Part shown: one piece after another, positions 37,037 to 49,256 of the stretch
Layout: the number at the start of each line of letters is the position of its first letter
How positions within the stretch are numbered: the stretch's first letter is position 1
NCBI GenBank assembly: GCA_020747065.1
Contig: JAGMVK010000011.1
Span: 868,001-932,000 of the forward strand
From: Cadophora sp. MPI-SDFR-AT-0126
Taxonomy: Eukaryota; Ascomycota; Leotiomycetes; Helotiales; Ploettnerulaceae
Direction: 5' to 3'
DNA: 64,000 bases
Notes under the pieces: generated by a model
The model's input: only the letters and a program-made list of their open reading frames with translations
Databases searched by the model: none
Told to the model about the DNA's origin: nothing
Position numbers and translations under genes: made by a program

Positions 37037-39537
37037 GCTTTGAGTGCAAATGCAAGTAAGTCTTTAATGTCACGTACTGTACTTATCATTCTCTTTCATG
37101 TTTCTTCTTCCCCAACCTGCCATGAGGTCAAGCACGAATCTGCATCGTTTCTCATACCAGAATTCCGTCGCTACGGACGGTGTTGGGCCTCCTGCCTGCA
37201 GGTGCATGCACTTTGCCGTCGCGTACCTGATCTAATGGAAGGAAGCTAGCTTACATGTATAAGATCCCGCTACCAATTATCTGCACGTCACGCTAATACT
37301 TCATGATCAATTGTGATTACCTTCAACTTTCAAGGCTCTCCAAGTTCATCAATCGCCCAGCGCAAATGATGCAGGCGATAGAGCTCGCAGACTGCAAAAT
37401 CGGATTGTCGTTATTAGGCAACACGCGGAAGTGGAGTACAGAGACGACACGCTCATTTTGAGACGAGGCGCAGCAAAATACTTGAGTGCGCATCATGAGG
37501 ATTTGGGCGGGGATCCGGATTTTATTCCGTGTACGGGTACGATCTTGAGCAGCCGTTAGGTCTTTTCATAAGGTACAGCTGAGCTGTACTCACATCACAT
37601 GTCTTCTTTGATGGGGCGCCTGTCAAAAGAAAGGGTTGACTGACGGAGCTGACCGTCCAGTGTCGACATGAAAATATTCAATCTTCCATCATCCGGTATC
37701 AGGCTCGTCTCAAATCGAGGGCTGGCGCCTCGGCTGCTTCAGCTGTGGTATCAAAGAACTCCACATCCATTCGAAAAGCCGAAGCATCCAGAAGTCTGCC
37801 TCGATCGTATGAGTATCGAAAAGGATTTGATCTAGCTGAATACTACCCATCATTCACTGCTTGCGATGCTCTTGCATAGCGTGATCCTTCGCAACAGTCG
37901 GCACGTTACGATTTGTATCTTTCATGGCTTAGTGCTGTACCGAACGCTGCGGAGCTGGAAAGGGGCCCAAGTACTTACCATCATTTCCATCCCTTTGCCC
38001 TTTTCTTTCCGTAACCTCCGGAGCTAGGATCAGTGATTGGTTGATCTTCACATACACCCACTTTCAGACCGATAGGCGTTAATCCAGAATAATTTTTCGA
38101 TAAACGATATCCACTTGTCGCACATTTCCATGCTTCGGTGGCAAAATCTATTTTGAGCTGTTTAGACAGGTACCGTTGCGAGGATTGTGGTGGCAGAAAC
38201 CCGAGCCAAGAACGCACATCCAAGGATCCAACAGGAGACCGTCATGATTCCCTATGGCCGTTGAGCGTCAAAAACATTATCAAGTGAAGGCGTATCGTTT
38301 ACAAGGTTGGAGGGTTAAAAGTCGATCTTCGACAGTTTGATATTTATCAAACGCCACTCGAGATGTAGGTGAAGGGCAGCTGACGAAGTGCGGAGATGGT
38401 GTGGCGGTGGAGGGGTAGGAATACGATCACGAACTCGTTGGGAAGCATGCAGACGTCACTAATATCGATACTCTTTTAGCTGAAGTACTTTCTAGAACAT
38501 CAAGCTACAGACGCCAGAGTAACAGCAGTTTGGGTTTCGTGACCAGGCTATGTGTTATTTACAGTATCGTGTCACGTCGTAAAGAGCTTCGATGTCTGTT
38601 AGAGCGATCGTCATGCAACTGCAGGTCGTGGTGCCCGTCTTGACTCTACAGAGCCTTTTCATTTCTTCGCTTCCAGTGCTTACCGTTGATCAAAAGCCTC
38701 CCCGATTAACAATACCTTCGTACGTACGTACTCCTCAAGACATGGGTGAGCAATAGGGGATGGAAAAGCTAGAAGCAGATGCGAAAAACTAGCCGCTGGT
38801 GTTCGATAGCTGGGAGTGAGTGGTCCCCACGGCATGGCACTAGAAGGATAGGAGCGCAAAACACAGAATGGTCCTTGGGTGATACTTGAGATATTTGACT
38901 GAAGGGTAAGTGAGTAAGGTCTTATTTTAAGTAACGGCGGATAAAGTCCAGTTGGTGATGCCGGCAATAAGATTTAGGAACGTTCGGAAATTTGAAGTCT
39001 GACCAGGATGAATACTCTACAAGGAACAAGTACCAAGTAAAAGCTTCTCGGCCTTGAGCACAACAACGATAACCATAGCCAGTACGGGACCCTTGCCGGC
39101 GATACGCAATCACCGTTGGCGGCGGAGGCACGGAGTTGATTGTCAAGCAAAAGATTTATTTACAAGTATGAGGAGAGCCATCGCACTGGGCTGGGCACTC
39201 TCTTTGCAAAACATTATGAGCCGAATTGTGCATGAAACGGGCGGGTATTAAAGTGTATGCATATTTGTCTAGATGTATGTATGGAAGTATGTACGTATCT
39301 CTTCACCTAGCCGGCGGAAGGTTCGCAAGCAGATAGATACTTGATTACCGTCAAGTGTAGTATACTGTATTTTACTCAGGAACGGATAGATAGCAGAAGG
39401 ATAGTGGGGTCATCAGCCCCCTATTTTAAGTATGGATTCTCGACTTGTGACGCTTGGAATCAAGTCCCAAAAAGGTGGTGGTGAAAGGTATCAGAGGGGA
39501 AATCTCAAAGCACATCAGCCCCTTGTTCCCCCTGTCT

Positions 39538-39562
39538 ACTCCACTCCACTCTACTCCACTCC
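39538..39562. repeat. ACTCC/ACTCT pentanucleotide array
   Basis: About five pentamer units of CTACTCCACTCC type lie upstream of FKS1. Confidence 0.75.
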
Positions 39563-39788
39563 TTACAAAAGGCATCGCCCCTGAGCCTCGCTGTGTTCAG
39601 TCCAGTCCAATCAGGAGTACAGTCTTCCTCATTCCAACGGCACCAGTCCAGGTTCACGCCCGAAACTAGCTTGATTGCTTGCTTGCTTGCTTTCTTGCCT
39701 GCTGCTGCTAGAGTAGTAGTGTGAAGTGAGTGCGATGGGTTCTACATCACTTTACTGTTGTGTGCGTGCTGTGCTCTGTGCTACGCTT

Positions 39789-39810
39789 GCCTGCCTGCCT
39801 GCCTGCCTGA
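39789..39810. repeat. CCTG tetranucleotide array
   Basis: Five tandem GCCT units lie in the FKS1 upstream region. Confidence 0.8.
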
Positions 39811-39930
39811 CGGGACCGGAAGGAATCCTATCTCGCCCCTTCGCTCCCCCTGCGCTCCCTGCCCCCTTCCTCTCCCTTTTCTCCCTCCCCTCTCTCAAAT
39901 CCAAATCTGCTCTCCTGTTCTTCTTCTCCC

Positions 39931-39961
39931 CTCCTCCTCCTCCTCCTCCTCCTCCTCCTCC
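39931..39961. repeat. CTC trinucleotide microsatellite
   Basis: About ten CTC units lie inside a long pyrimidine-rich stretch upstream of FKS1. Confidence 0.85.
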
Positions 39962-40187
39962 ACAAACCATCGTTGTAGTATCTTGGTCCAAAACGGCCAT
40001 TGTATTGCTCTGCTATCTGCTTTGTGCTTCATTCTCACCACACTCGTTCTTTGGTGCGCGATTGTCATTGTCATTGCCCTTTGAGTTCAGGAACAACAAC
40101 AACAACCCTCGAACACGAAAGCAACCGGCCGACCTTTTTTAGCGTCTTCGCTCGTTTCTTACTGGAAGAAGGCTCGAGTAACCACTA

Positions 40188-40219
40188 CACCACCACCACC
40201 ACCACCACCACCACCACCA
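40188..40219. repeat. CAC trinucleotide microsatellite
   Basis: About ten CAC units lie in the FKS1 upstream region. Confidence 0.85.
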
Positions 40220-40290
40220 AAACCGGTCATCGCCCACCCAACCAACCAAACAACCCAACCACCCGACGCCGAAACCAAGGCACACGAAAA

Positions 40291-40322
40291 ACAGGACAGG
40301 ACAGGACAGGACACGACACGAC
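40291..40322. repeat. GGACA/CGACA pentanucleotide array
   Basis: Three to four GGACA units run into ACGAC units upstream of FKS1. Confidence 0.8.
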
Positions 40323-40650
40323 ATCCCAGAAGAGGAGAGGAGAGGCTCAGCATCCTTCGCCATCTTGTTTTCTCCCTTTCTTCCTTCCTTCGTTCGCACC
40401 CAATTCTTTACCAGTGTTCATTCACTGCACTTCACCTTCATTTTCAAGGGAAGGCATCACAGTTCGTTAATCTCGGTCAGCTGCAAGTAATTGTATCGTC
40501 GGTCGCACCCTTCTTTTCGACCTGTCGTCATCAACACGACATCCGCCCATCCATTCATCCATCCACGATCGTTCCACATCCGATCTTTGTTCGTCCGTTC
40601 AGCTCCGAATCTATCGCAGAATCATTCATTCATCCAATGGGCATTTAATT

Positions 40651-40778
40651 GTACGTTTGCCAGCTCTACCCCTGAGTTTCTCATGCTTCAATTGCATCAA
40701 GGGAGGGAGCGGCCTTCTCCACCAGAGTCCGATCTCTTGGCCGTGAGCAGTAGCTAACAAGAAACTTGTCAACGACAG
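40651..40778 (+). other. Probable 5'-leader intron of FKS1
   Basis: A consensus donor GTACGT (40651), a branch-like GCTAAC near 40752 and an acceptor CGACAG (ending 40778) enclose 128 nt, leaving 22 bases before the FKS1 ATG. This is inferred from splice signals only. Confidence 0.6.
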
Positions 40779-40800
40779 GTCATCCTTCAAGAACGTAATC

Positions 40801-43800
40801 ATGTCGGGACATCCGCCTCAGCAACCTGCTGGGCAGCAGGGTCATTATGACGACGGCTACGGCCATCACCAACAAGGAAACACTGATTCGTACTATCAAG
40901 ACGACCAACAGTATTACGATCACAATGGAGGCCAGTATGCCGATCAGGGCCACGGTGGACACCACCAAGGAGGCGATGGATATTATGATGAGTCGTGAGT
41001 GTAAAGGCTGGCAGACCTGCAGACACCGAAGCTGACTTCCAAACCAGAGGCTACTACAATGCTGATGCCAACAATCCGTACCAGCAAGAGGGTGGTTACT
41101 ATGAGGGTAATGAGCGTGGTGGTCAATACCAAGACGAATATTACAATGACCAATACTACGACCAAGGAGCGCCCGCTGCTGGGCAGCATTCCCACGGCCA
41201 AGGACAAGCCAGACGTCGAGGAGATTCGGAAGAAGATTCAGAGACGTTCAGCGATTTCACCATGAGATCTGACATGGCTCGGGCTGCCGACATGGACTAT
41301 TATGGCAGAGGAGACGAGCGATACAATAGCTACAATGAAAGCCAGATGGGAGGCAATGGCTACCGCCCACCTTCCTCGCAAATCTCATACGGAGGTAACA
41401 GATCGTCTGGAGCATCAACCCCAAACTACGGCATGGACTACAACAACGTTCTCCCAGCTGGCCAGCGATCACGCGAGCCATACCCAGCCTGGACTTCCGA
41501 TGCTCAAATCCCCCTTTCCAAGGAGGAGGTAGAGGATATCTTTCTTGATCTCACGGCGAAGTTCGGTTTCCAGCGTGACAGCATGCGAAATATGTATGAC
41601 CATTTGATGACACTCCTCGACTCCCGAGCTTCTCGAATGACTCCAAATCAAGCTCTGCTGTCTCTCCACGCCGATTACATTGGAGGTGACAATGCCAACT
41701 ACCGAAAATGGTATTTTGCCGCCCATCTGGACCTCGATGATGCAGTCGGATTCGCCAACATGAAGTTGGGCAAGGCCAATCGCAGAACCCGTAAGGCCAG
41801 ACGAGCTGCAAAGAAGAAGCAAGGAATAGACCCTCAGAATGAGGCCCAGACTCTCGAGCAGCTTGAGGGTGACAATAGTCTCGAAGCAGCAGAGTACAGA
41901 TGGAAAACTCGCATGAATCGAATGTCTCAACACGACCGCGTTCGACAAGTTGCTCTCTACCTTCTTTGCTGGGGAGAGGCAAACCAGGTCCGCTTCATGC
42001 CCGAATGCCTCTGCTTCATTTTCAAGTGTGCAGATGATTACCTGAACTCGCCTGCGTGCCAGAACTTGGTTGAGCCTGTCGATGAATTCACATATCTCAA
42101 CAACGTCATCACCCCATTGTACCAATACTGCCGTGACCAAGGTTACGAGATTCAGGATGGCAAGTATGTTCGCCGCGAGAGAGATCACAACAGAATTATC
42201 GGTTACGATGATTGCAACCAACTTTTCTGGTATCCTGAAGGTATTGAGCTCATCGTGATGGAGGATAAGTCTCGGATTGTGGACCTTCCACCTGCGGAAC
42301 GATTCTTGAAGCTCAAGGATGTGAACTGGAACAAGGTATTCTTCAAGACCTACAAGGAGACTCGATCATGGTTCCACATGTTGGTTAACTTCAACCGTAT
42401 CTGGGTCATCCACATTTCATCCTTCTGGTTTTTCACTGCAAAGAACTCGCCAACTCTCCTTGTCAAGAATTACGAGCAGGAGAGAAACAACCAACCGCCG
42501 GGATCTGCACAGTGGTCCGCTGCCGCCTTGGGTGGTGCTGTCGCATGCTTGATCATGATCTCTGCCACTATTGCCGAATGGACCTACGTTCCGCGAAGAT
42601 GGGCCGGAGCACAGCATCTTACAAAGAGACTGTTGTTCCTCATCGTCATGTTCGCTCTCAACGCCGGACCCAGTGTCTATATCTTTGCCTTCCCCGACAA
42701 GCAAAAGGATAAGATCTCCCTGATTCTTGGCATTGTCCAATTTTTCATCGCCATCGCTTCATTCTTCTTCTTCGCCGTCATGCCTTTGGGCGGATTGTTT
42801 GGCAGCTACCTGACCAAGAATTCCCGGCAGTATGTCGCTAGTCAAACTTTTACCGCCAGTTATCCCCGGCTTGCGGGCAACGAGATGTGGATGTCTTATG
42901 GTCTCTGGCTCTGCGTCTTTGTTGCGAAACTTGTGGAGTCTTACTTCTTCTTGACACTGTCCTTCCGTGACCCTATCAGATACCTGTCAACCATGAAGAT
43001 CAGCAGCTGTCAAGGAGATCAGATTCTTAAGACATATCTCTGCGACTACCAGCCAAAGATCCTGTTGGCCTTGATGTTTATCACCGATCTCTGTCTCTTC
43101 TTCCTCGACACTTTCTTGTGGTATATCATTCTGAATACCGTCTACTCGGTTGCTCGATCTTTCTACCTTGGTGTGTCTATCTGGACTCCTTGGAGAAACA
43201 TCTTCTCGCGGCTGCCAAAGCGTATCTATTCGAAGGTCCTCGCAACCACCGACATGGAGATCAAGTACAAGCCCAAGGTCCTGATCTCCCAGATCTGGAA
43301 TGCTATTGTCATTTCCATGTATCGTGAGCATCTTCTCGCCATTGATCATGTCCAAAAGTTGCTTTATCACCAAGTTCCGTCTGAGCAGGAAGGAAAGCGT
43401 ACACTGAGAGCTCCGACTTTCTTCGTGTCCCAGGAAGATCATTCTTTCAAGACAGAGTTTTTCCCAAGCCAGAGCGAGGCTGAGCGTCGTATCTCTTTCT
43501 TCGCCCAATCTCTTTCGACCCCCATTCCGGAACCTCTTCCAGTCGACAACATGCCAACTTTCACTGTTTTGATTCCTCATTACAGTGAGAAGATTCTCCT
43601 CTCCCTTCGCGAGATCATTCGCGAGGATGAGCCGTACTCCCGTGTTACATTACTCGAATATCTCAAGCAACTTCACCCTCACGAGTGGGACTGCTTTGTC
43701 AAGGATACCAAGATTCTGGCTGACGAGACTTCTCAATTTAATGGCGACTATGAGAAGAACGAGAAGGATACTGCGAAGAGCAAGATTGATGATCTTCCAT

Positions 43801-46752
43801 TCTACTGCATTGGTTTCAAGTCTGCTGCGCCAGAGTACACTCTTCGTACCCGTATTTGGGCGTCTCTACGCTCGCAAACGCTCTACCGTACCATCTCTGG
43901 ATTCATGAACTACAGCCGTGCTATCAAGTTACTCTACCGTGTTGAAAATCCGGAAGTCGTTCAGATGTTTGGTGGTAACTCCGATAAACTCGAGCGCGAG
44001 TTGGAACGCATGGCTCGTCGCAAGTTCAAGCTGATTGTCTCAATGCAGCGTTATGCCAAGTTCAAGAAGGAGGAGATGGAAAACACCGAGTTCTTGCTCC
44101 GTGCTTACCCTGATCTTCAGATTGCCTATCTTGACGAAGAGGCTCCACTCGTCGAAGGGGAGGAGCCCCGTCTCTACTCTGCTCTGATTGACGGCCACTC
44201 TGAGATTATGGAGAATGGGATGCGCCGCCCTAAATTCCGCGTCCAACTGTCTGGAAACCCAATTCTTGGTGATGGAAAGTCCGACAACCAAAACCACGCC
44301 ATCATCTTCTACCGCGGCGAATACATCCAGCTCATTGATGCCAATCAAGACAACTACCTCGAGGAGTGCCTCAAGATCAGAAGCGTTTTGGCCGAATTCG
44401 AAGAAATGACCACCGAGAACGTGTCGCCTTACACGCCTGGTGTTGAAAACCCCAAGACCGACCCTGTTGCCATTCTCGGAGCGCGTGAGTACATTTTCTC
44501 GGAAAACATTGGTATCCTTGGCGATGTTGCCGCTGGAAAGGAACAAACATTCGGTACTCTCTTTGCTCGTACATTAGCCACTATTGGTGGAAAGTTGCAT
44601 TACGGTCATCCCGATTTCCTGAATGGTATCTTCATGACTACTCGAGGAGGTGTTTCGAAGGCTCAAAAGGGTCTTCATCTGAACGAAGATATTTACGCCG
44701 GTATGACTGCTCTCCTTCGGGGTGGTCGTATCAAGCACTGCGAGTACTACCAGTGCGGTAAGGGTCGTGATCTTGGTTTTGGATCTATCTTGAACTTCAC
44801 TACAAAGATTGGCACTGGTATGGGTGAGCAGATGCTCTCGCGCGAGTACTACTACCTGGGCACCCAACTCCCACTCGATCGATTCCTCTCCTTCTACTAT
44901 GCACATCCCGGGTTCCACTTGAACAACATGTTCATTATGTTGTCTGTCCAGATGTTCATGATTGTCTTGATCAATCTTGGGGCTCTCCGCAACCAGACCA
45001 TTCTCTGCCACTACAATGTCAACGTCCCCATTACCGATCCGCTGTTTCCTACCGGTTGCGCCAACCTCACTCCAATTTTGGATTGGGTCTACCGTTGTAT
45101 CATCTCCATTTTCATCGTCTTCTTCATCTCTTTCGTGCCCCTAGTCGTTCAGGAGTTGACAGAGCGTGGATTCTGGCGTGCCGCAACTCGTCTTGGAAAG
45201 CAGTTCTGCTCCTTGTCGCCATTCTTCGAGGTCTTTGTTTGCCAGATCTACGCCAACGCAGTACAGCAAGACCTGTCCTTCGGAGGTGCCAGATATATCG
45301 GTACTGGTCGCGGTTTCGCAACAGCCCGTATTCCTTTCGGTGTCCTATTCTCTCGATTTGCTGGCCCGGCTATCTATCTGGGTGCTCGATCTTTGATGAT
45401 GTTGCTCTTTGCCACGCTCACAATCTGGCAACCAGCTCTTATCTACTTCTGGGTCACTCTCCTCGCCATGTGTGCGTCGCCATTCATTTACAATCCTCAT
45501 CAGTTCGCCTGGAACGACTTCTTCATCGACTACCGCGATTTCTTGAGATGGCTTTCGAGAGGAAACTCGCGCTCGCATTCCTCGTCGTGGATCGCGTACT
45601 GTCGCTTAACCCGTACCAGAATCACTGGATATAAGCGCAAGGCATTAGGAGACCCCTCTTCCAAAATGTCTGGTGATGTTCCTCGAGTACCATTTACCAA
45701 TTTGTTCTTCGGCGAAATCATCGGACCCCTTCTCATCGTTGCCGTCACGCTCATCCCATATATCTTCATCAATGCTCAGGTTGGTGTCGATCAAGAAGAT
45801 GGTCGCAATGCGGATGTCACACCTTATGCAACCAATTCTCTTATCCGAGTTGCTATTGTTGCCTTCGCACCTATTGCTATTAATGCTGGTGTCCTCGCCG
45901 CCATGTTCGGTATGGCTTGTTGTATGGGTCCAGTGCTAAGCATGTGCTGCAAGAAATTTGGTACAGTTCTTGCTGCTATCGCTCACGGTACAGCGGTTGT
46001 CATGCTACTGGTGTTCTTCGAAGTCATGTTCTTCCTGGAGGGATTCGTCTTCGCAAAGGCTTTGTTGGGAATGATCGCCGCCACCGCCATTCAGCGCTTC
46101 ATATACAAGCTTATCATTTCTCTGGCTCTGACTAGAGAATTCAAGTCCGACACATCCAACATCGCTTTCTGGACTGGTAAATGGTACTCGATGGGATGGC
46201 ACTCAGTTTCACAACCAGCCAGAGAATTCCTGTGCAAGATTACCGAGCTTGGAATGTTCGCCGGTGATTTCGTCCTTGGCCATGTCCTTCTCTTCATCAT
46301 GTTACCTGTCCTTGCCATTCCCCAGATTGACAAGGCACACTCTGTGATGCTATTCTGGCTGCGACCCAGGTATGTTTTTCTGCTCCTTTTCTCAGGCTTA
46401 TCATGATCTAACCCCCTTTAGTCGTCAAATTCGACCACCTATCTATTCCATGAAGCAATCGAAGCTTAGGAAGAGACGTGTCTGGAGATATGCCGTTCTC
46501 TACTTCGTCATGCTCGTCGTCGCTCTTGCATTACTTGTTGGTCCAATCGTTGCCGGGTCCATAATTCTCGACGGCACAAAATCTCTTTTCGAGAATCCAA
46601 AGGACACTATGTATCTTTTCCAGCCAACCGGTCTTAACAACAACGATACAAGAAACGATACGGAGACTGGAACTGGCAAGGCTGGTGGTGCAGCCTCTTC
46701 CACTGGATCTGCGTCTGCCACTGCTGGTGCTGCGAGAATCAGATTGTTCTAG
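40801..46752 (+). CDS. FKS1: 1,3-beta-glucan synthase catalytic subunit
   Basis: Fks1 is the plasma-membrane GT48 enzyme that polymerises UDP-glucose into beta-1,3-glucan and is the target of echinocandins. Three exons read 40801-40994, 41048-46369 and 46422-46752, giving about 1948 residues, the normal size. The glycine/tyrosine/glutamine-rich N-terminus is cytosolic. The Fks1 domain follows ([39 protein letters not shown]), then the first membrane block, the GT48 cytosolic domain ([24 protein letters not shown] region; [40 protein letters not shown]), and the second membrane block. Hot spot 1 reads FLTLSFRDP at about residues 699-707, and hot spot 2 reads [10 protein letters not shown] at about 1410-1419. 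The serine usually altered in resistant strains (here about Ser703) is unchanged. It diverges from the GAS-type gene. Confidence 0.97.
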
Positions 46753-47488
46753 AGGCGATGCATGTAAAAATGGACTGCCGGACTGTATAATAAATAGGTC
46801 GATACGGGGTACATTTTCACAACTTTGGGTGCAATGGGTAGTCATGGTGGTGTTTTCAAGTAATTGCTTTCGGTGTTTGCATGGTAACGGCATAGACATA
46901 TATCTTTCCTTTTCTCTGCACTTGTCTTGCAACGACGTTATGTGCACCAGCACGTGTGGCTATGAATGATATGGTCGCCGCTGGGTAAATAGTTGCAGTT
47001 TGAAGTAGCAGCGTCATAATACAGGCCCTTGACACAAATTGATGATATATTTTGTACACCGATTCTTCCACGTGAAAGGAGACAGTCTCTGGAAACCGAA
47101 GAATTCCTACCCATGAAAAGCCTGCTGAACCAAGACCTTGTTCGGCGAGAAGCAGTAAGGCAAGTATCATTTCCTGCGCAGTCGATCTGCTTGGTATACG
47201 TCGTGAAGTCTTGATTGCCTCGATATGGTCATATCCGACATTATTCTGTCAGAGTGAGACATGGCATCCTCAATTCTTCCCACGCCAATTTGTCCCGTCG
47301 ATTGAGCTACAGGAGGTCTTGTTGTTGTACGACGGGGCGGCACATGATTCCCATCGGAAGTTTTGTTAAGCGACTGCCGACATCTTGAAGTTCAGGAGCA
47401 AGGGCGACTGCGACTCGAGTCAAATCTCAAACACCAGCGAACGCGGCTTCGCATGTCGTAATTTCGTGCCAAATCCTCTATCGACAAG
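46753..47488. other. Spacer between FKS1 and LCB1
   Basis: This 736-base interval holds the FKS1 3' flank and the LCB1 promoter. No gene is supported. Confidence 0.5.
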
Positions 47489-49256
47489 ATGGAGTTCCAA
47501 GATGCTCAGAAACTTGTGGTTCGTTCGGTGAACGAGATCACCAGTACATTTCAAAAGGTCCCTGGATCGGCCATGTTGATCCGGTATATCCAATCCAGCT
47601 ACCAGGACGACCCCGTTCGCTCCGCCATTGAGCTGATCTTGGTGATCTTCTTCATTCGATATCTCCTTTCACCGTCATATGCAACGCATACTGGGAACTT
47701 TGTGAAGCTTACAGAAGAGGTTGGTATCCATTAGCAATGTGGATAGGTGAATGCTTACTCTTCAATAGGAGATTGACGACTTGGTCGACGAATGGACACC
47801 AGAGCCCTTGGTTGCTCCGCAGACTTCATTTGAAGAAGCTGAAAACGAGAAGCTCCCTATCATTGTTGGGTACGTGTCGCTTGCAGAGAAGACAATCCGC
47901 CACCTCCTTCTGACATGGAAACAGTGCCACAGGTCCACGCGTCAAGCTTTCCAGCGGCCGGACTGTAACGAATCTCGCATCATATAACTTCTACAACTTC
48001 GTTGGTAACGAGCAGGTCAAGGAGAAGGCAATTCAAACCCTGCGGACATATGGTGTTGGACCATGTGGACCCCCTCAATTCTACGGAACTCAAGATGTGC
48101 ACATGAAGACGGAAGCCGATATTGCGTCGTGCTTGGGGACTGAAGGATGCATTGTCTACGCCCAAGCTTTTTCAACAATCTCAAGTGTTATTCCTGCGTT
48201 TTGCAAGAGAGGAGATATCATCGTCGCAGATCGTGCAGTCAATTATGCCATTCGAAAGGGTCTTCAAATCTGCAGGAGCACCATTCGATACTATGAACAT
48301 AACAATATGGAGGATCTTGAACGAGTTTTGCAGAAGGTCATCAAGGATCAAGCAAAAAAACCTTTGACCCGAAGATTCATTGTCACAGAAGGTTTGTCGG
48401 AGACGGTTGGTGATTGTGTCGATCTACCCAAATTGGTATGAAACATCCGTTAAACTTGATGGGGTTATGCTGACAAAAAGGGAAAAAATAGATTGAACTC
48501 AAGCTCAGATACAAGTTCCGGTTGATGCTTGACGAAACTTGGTCCTTTGGTGTACTCGGCAGAACTGGTCGTGGCCTTACGGAGGCCCAAAACGTGGATG
48601 CTTCACAAGTTGATATGCTGGTCGGATCACTTGCTGGACCACTATGTGCTGGTGGTGGATTTTGCGCTGGCTCCACGGATGTTGTTGAACATCAGCGTAT
48701 TTCAGCTGCCTCGTATACTTTCTCCGCCGCTTTACCCGCCATGCTTGCTACCACTGCCAGCGAAACCCTCAATATGCTACAGTCAACACCCGAGATCCTT
48801 GTTCAATGCCGGGAGAACATTAAGGCTATGCGTTCTCAGCTAGACCCTCGTAGTGACTGGGTGCATTGCACAAGTGCTCCTGAGAATCCAGTTATGCTAC
48901 TTGTTCTCAAACCCGATGTTGTAAACTCAAGGCGACTGACTATCGAGGAGCAAGAACGCGTGCTCCAAGAGTGTGTGGACGAGGTAAGGTCTTGATTCTA
49001 CGAATTTGACGACCAAGCTAACAGAAATTAGTCTCTGGCCAACGGAGTTCTCATCACTCGCCTGAAGAGTATGCCAGTCGGCCCAAGCAGTGGTAAAGAT
49101 GAGGACTGGAAGCTTCAGCCCGCTCTGAAGGTCTGCATCACCACTGGTCTAACGAAGAAGGAGATCGAGAAAGCAGGGGTCACAATCAGGCATGCAATCA
49201 CTAAAGTCTTGACCAAGAAGAGCAGCAGCAAGTTAGCTCTACCTGCCACTTCCTGA
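47489..49256 (+). CDS. LCB1: Serine palmitoyltransferase subunit 1 (Lcb1)
   Basis: Lcb1 is the non-catalytic partner of Lcb2 in the ER enzyme that condenses serine and palmitoyl-CoA, the first step of sphingolipid synthesis. Five exons were joined with GT-AG introns. The membrane segment ([17 protein letters not shown]) precedes the aminotransferase-fold domain: [40 protein letters not shown], the region with [20 protein letters not shown], and [20 protein letters not shown]. At the position where Lcb2 has the PLP-binding lysine, this protein lacks it, as expected for Lcb1. The conserved cysteine of the GPCGP motif (position of human SPTLC1 Cys133) is present. C-terminal [14 protein letters not shown] also fits. 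It lies downstream of FKS1 in the same orientation. Confidence 0.94.

Larger units (their letters stand above)
36515..40800. promoter_or_regulatory. 4.3-kb divergent upstream region, GAS-type gene / FKS1
   Basis: No gene is supported in this long interval, which separates the start codons of two beta-1,3-glucan enzymes. The left end carries a probable GAS leader intron (36629-36520). The right 1.2 kb is pyrimidine-rich, full of short repeats, and contains upstream ATGs and a probable FKS1 leader intron (40651-40778). The middle (about 37250-39400) shows only short random frames. A 15-mer repeat motif is shared, in opposite orientation, between 37022-37036 and 39598-39612. Confidence 0.55.

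Noticed and set aside
37981..38223. 80-codon minus-strand frame in the GAS/FKS1 interval
   Set aside because: Isolated short frame with no signal peptide or family features.
39726..40757. Overlapping plus-strand open frames upstream of FKS1 as separate genes
   Set aside because: They arise from low-complexity pyrimidine-rich sequence that lacks stops in several frames; the compositions are repeat translations, not conserved proteins.
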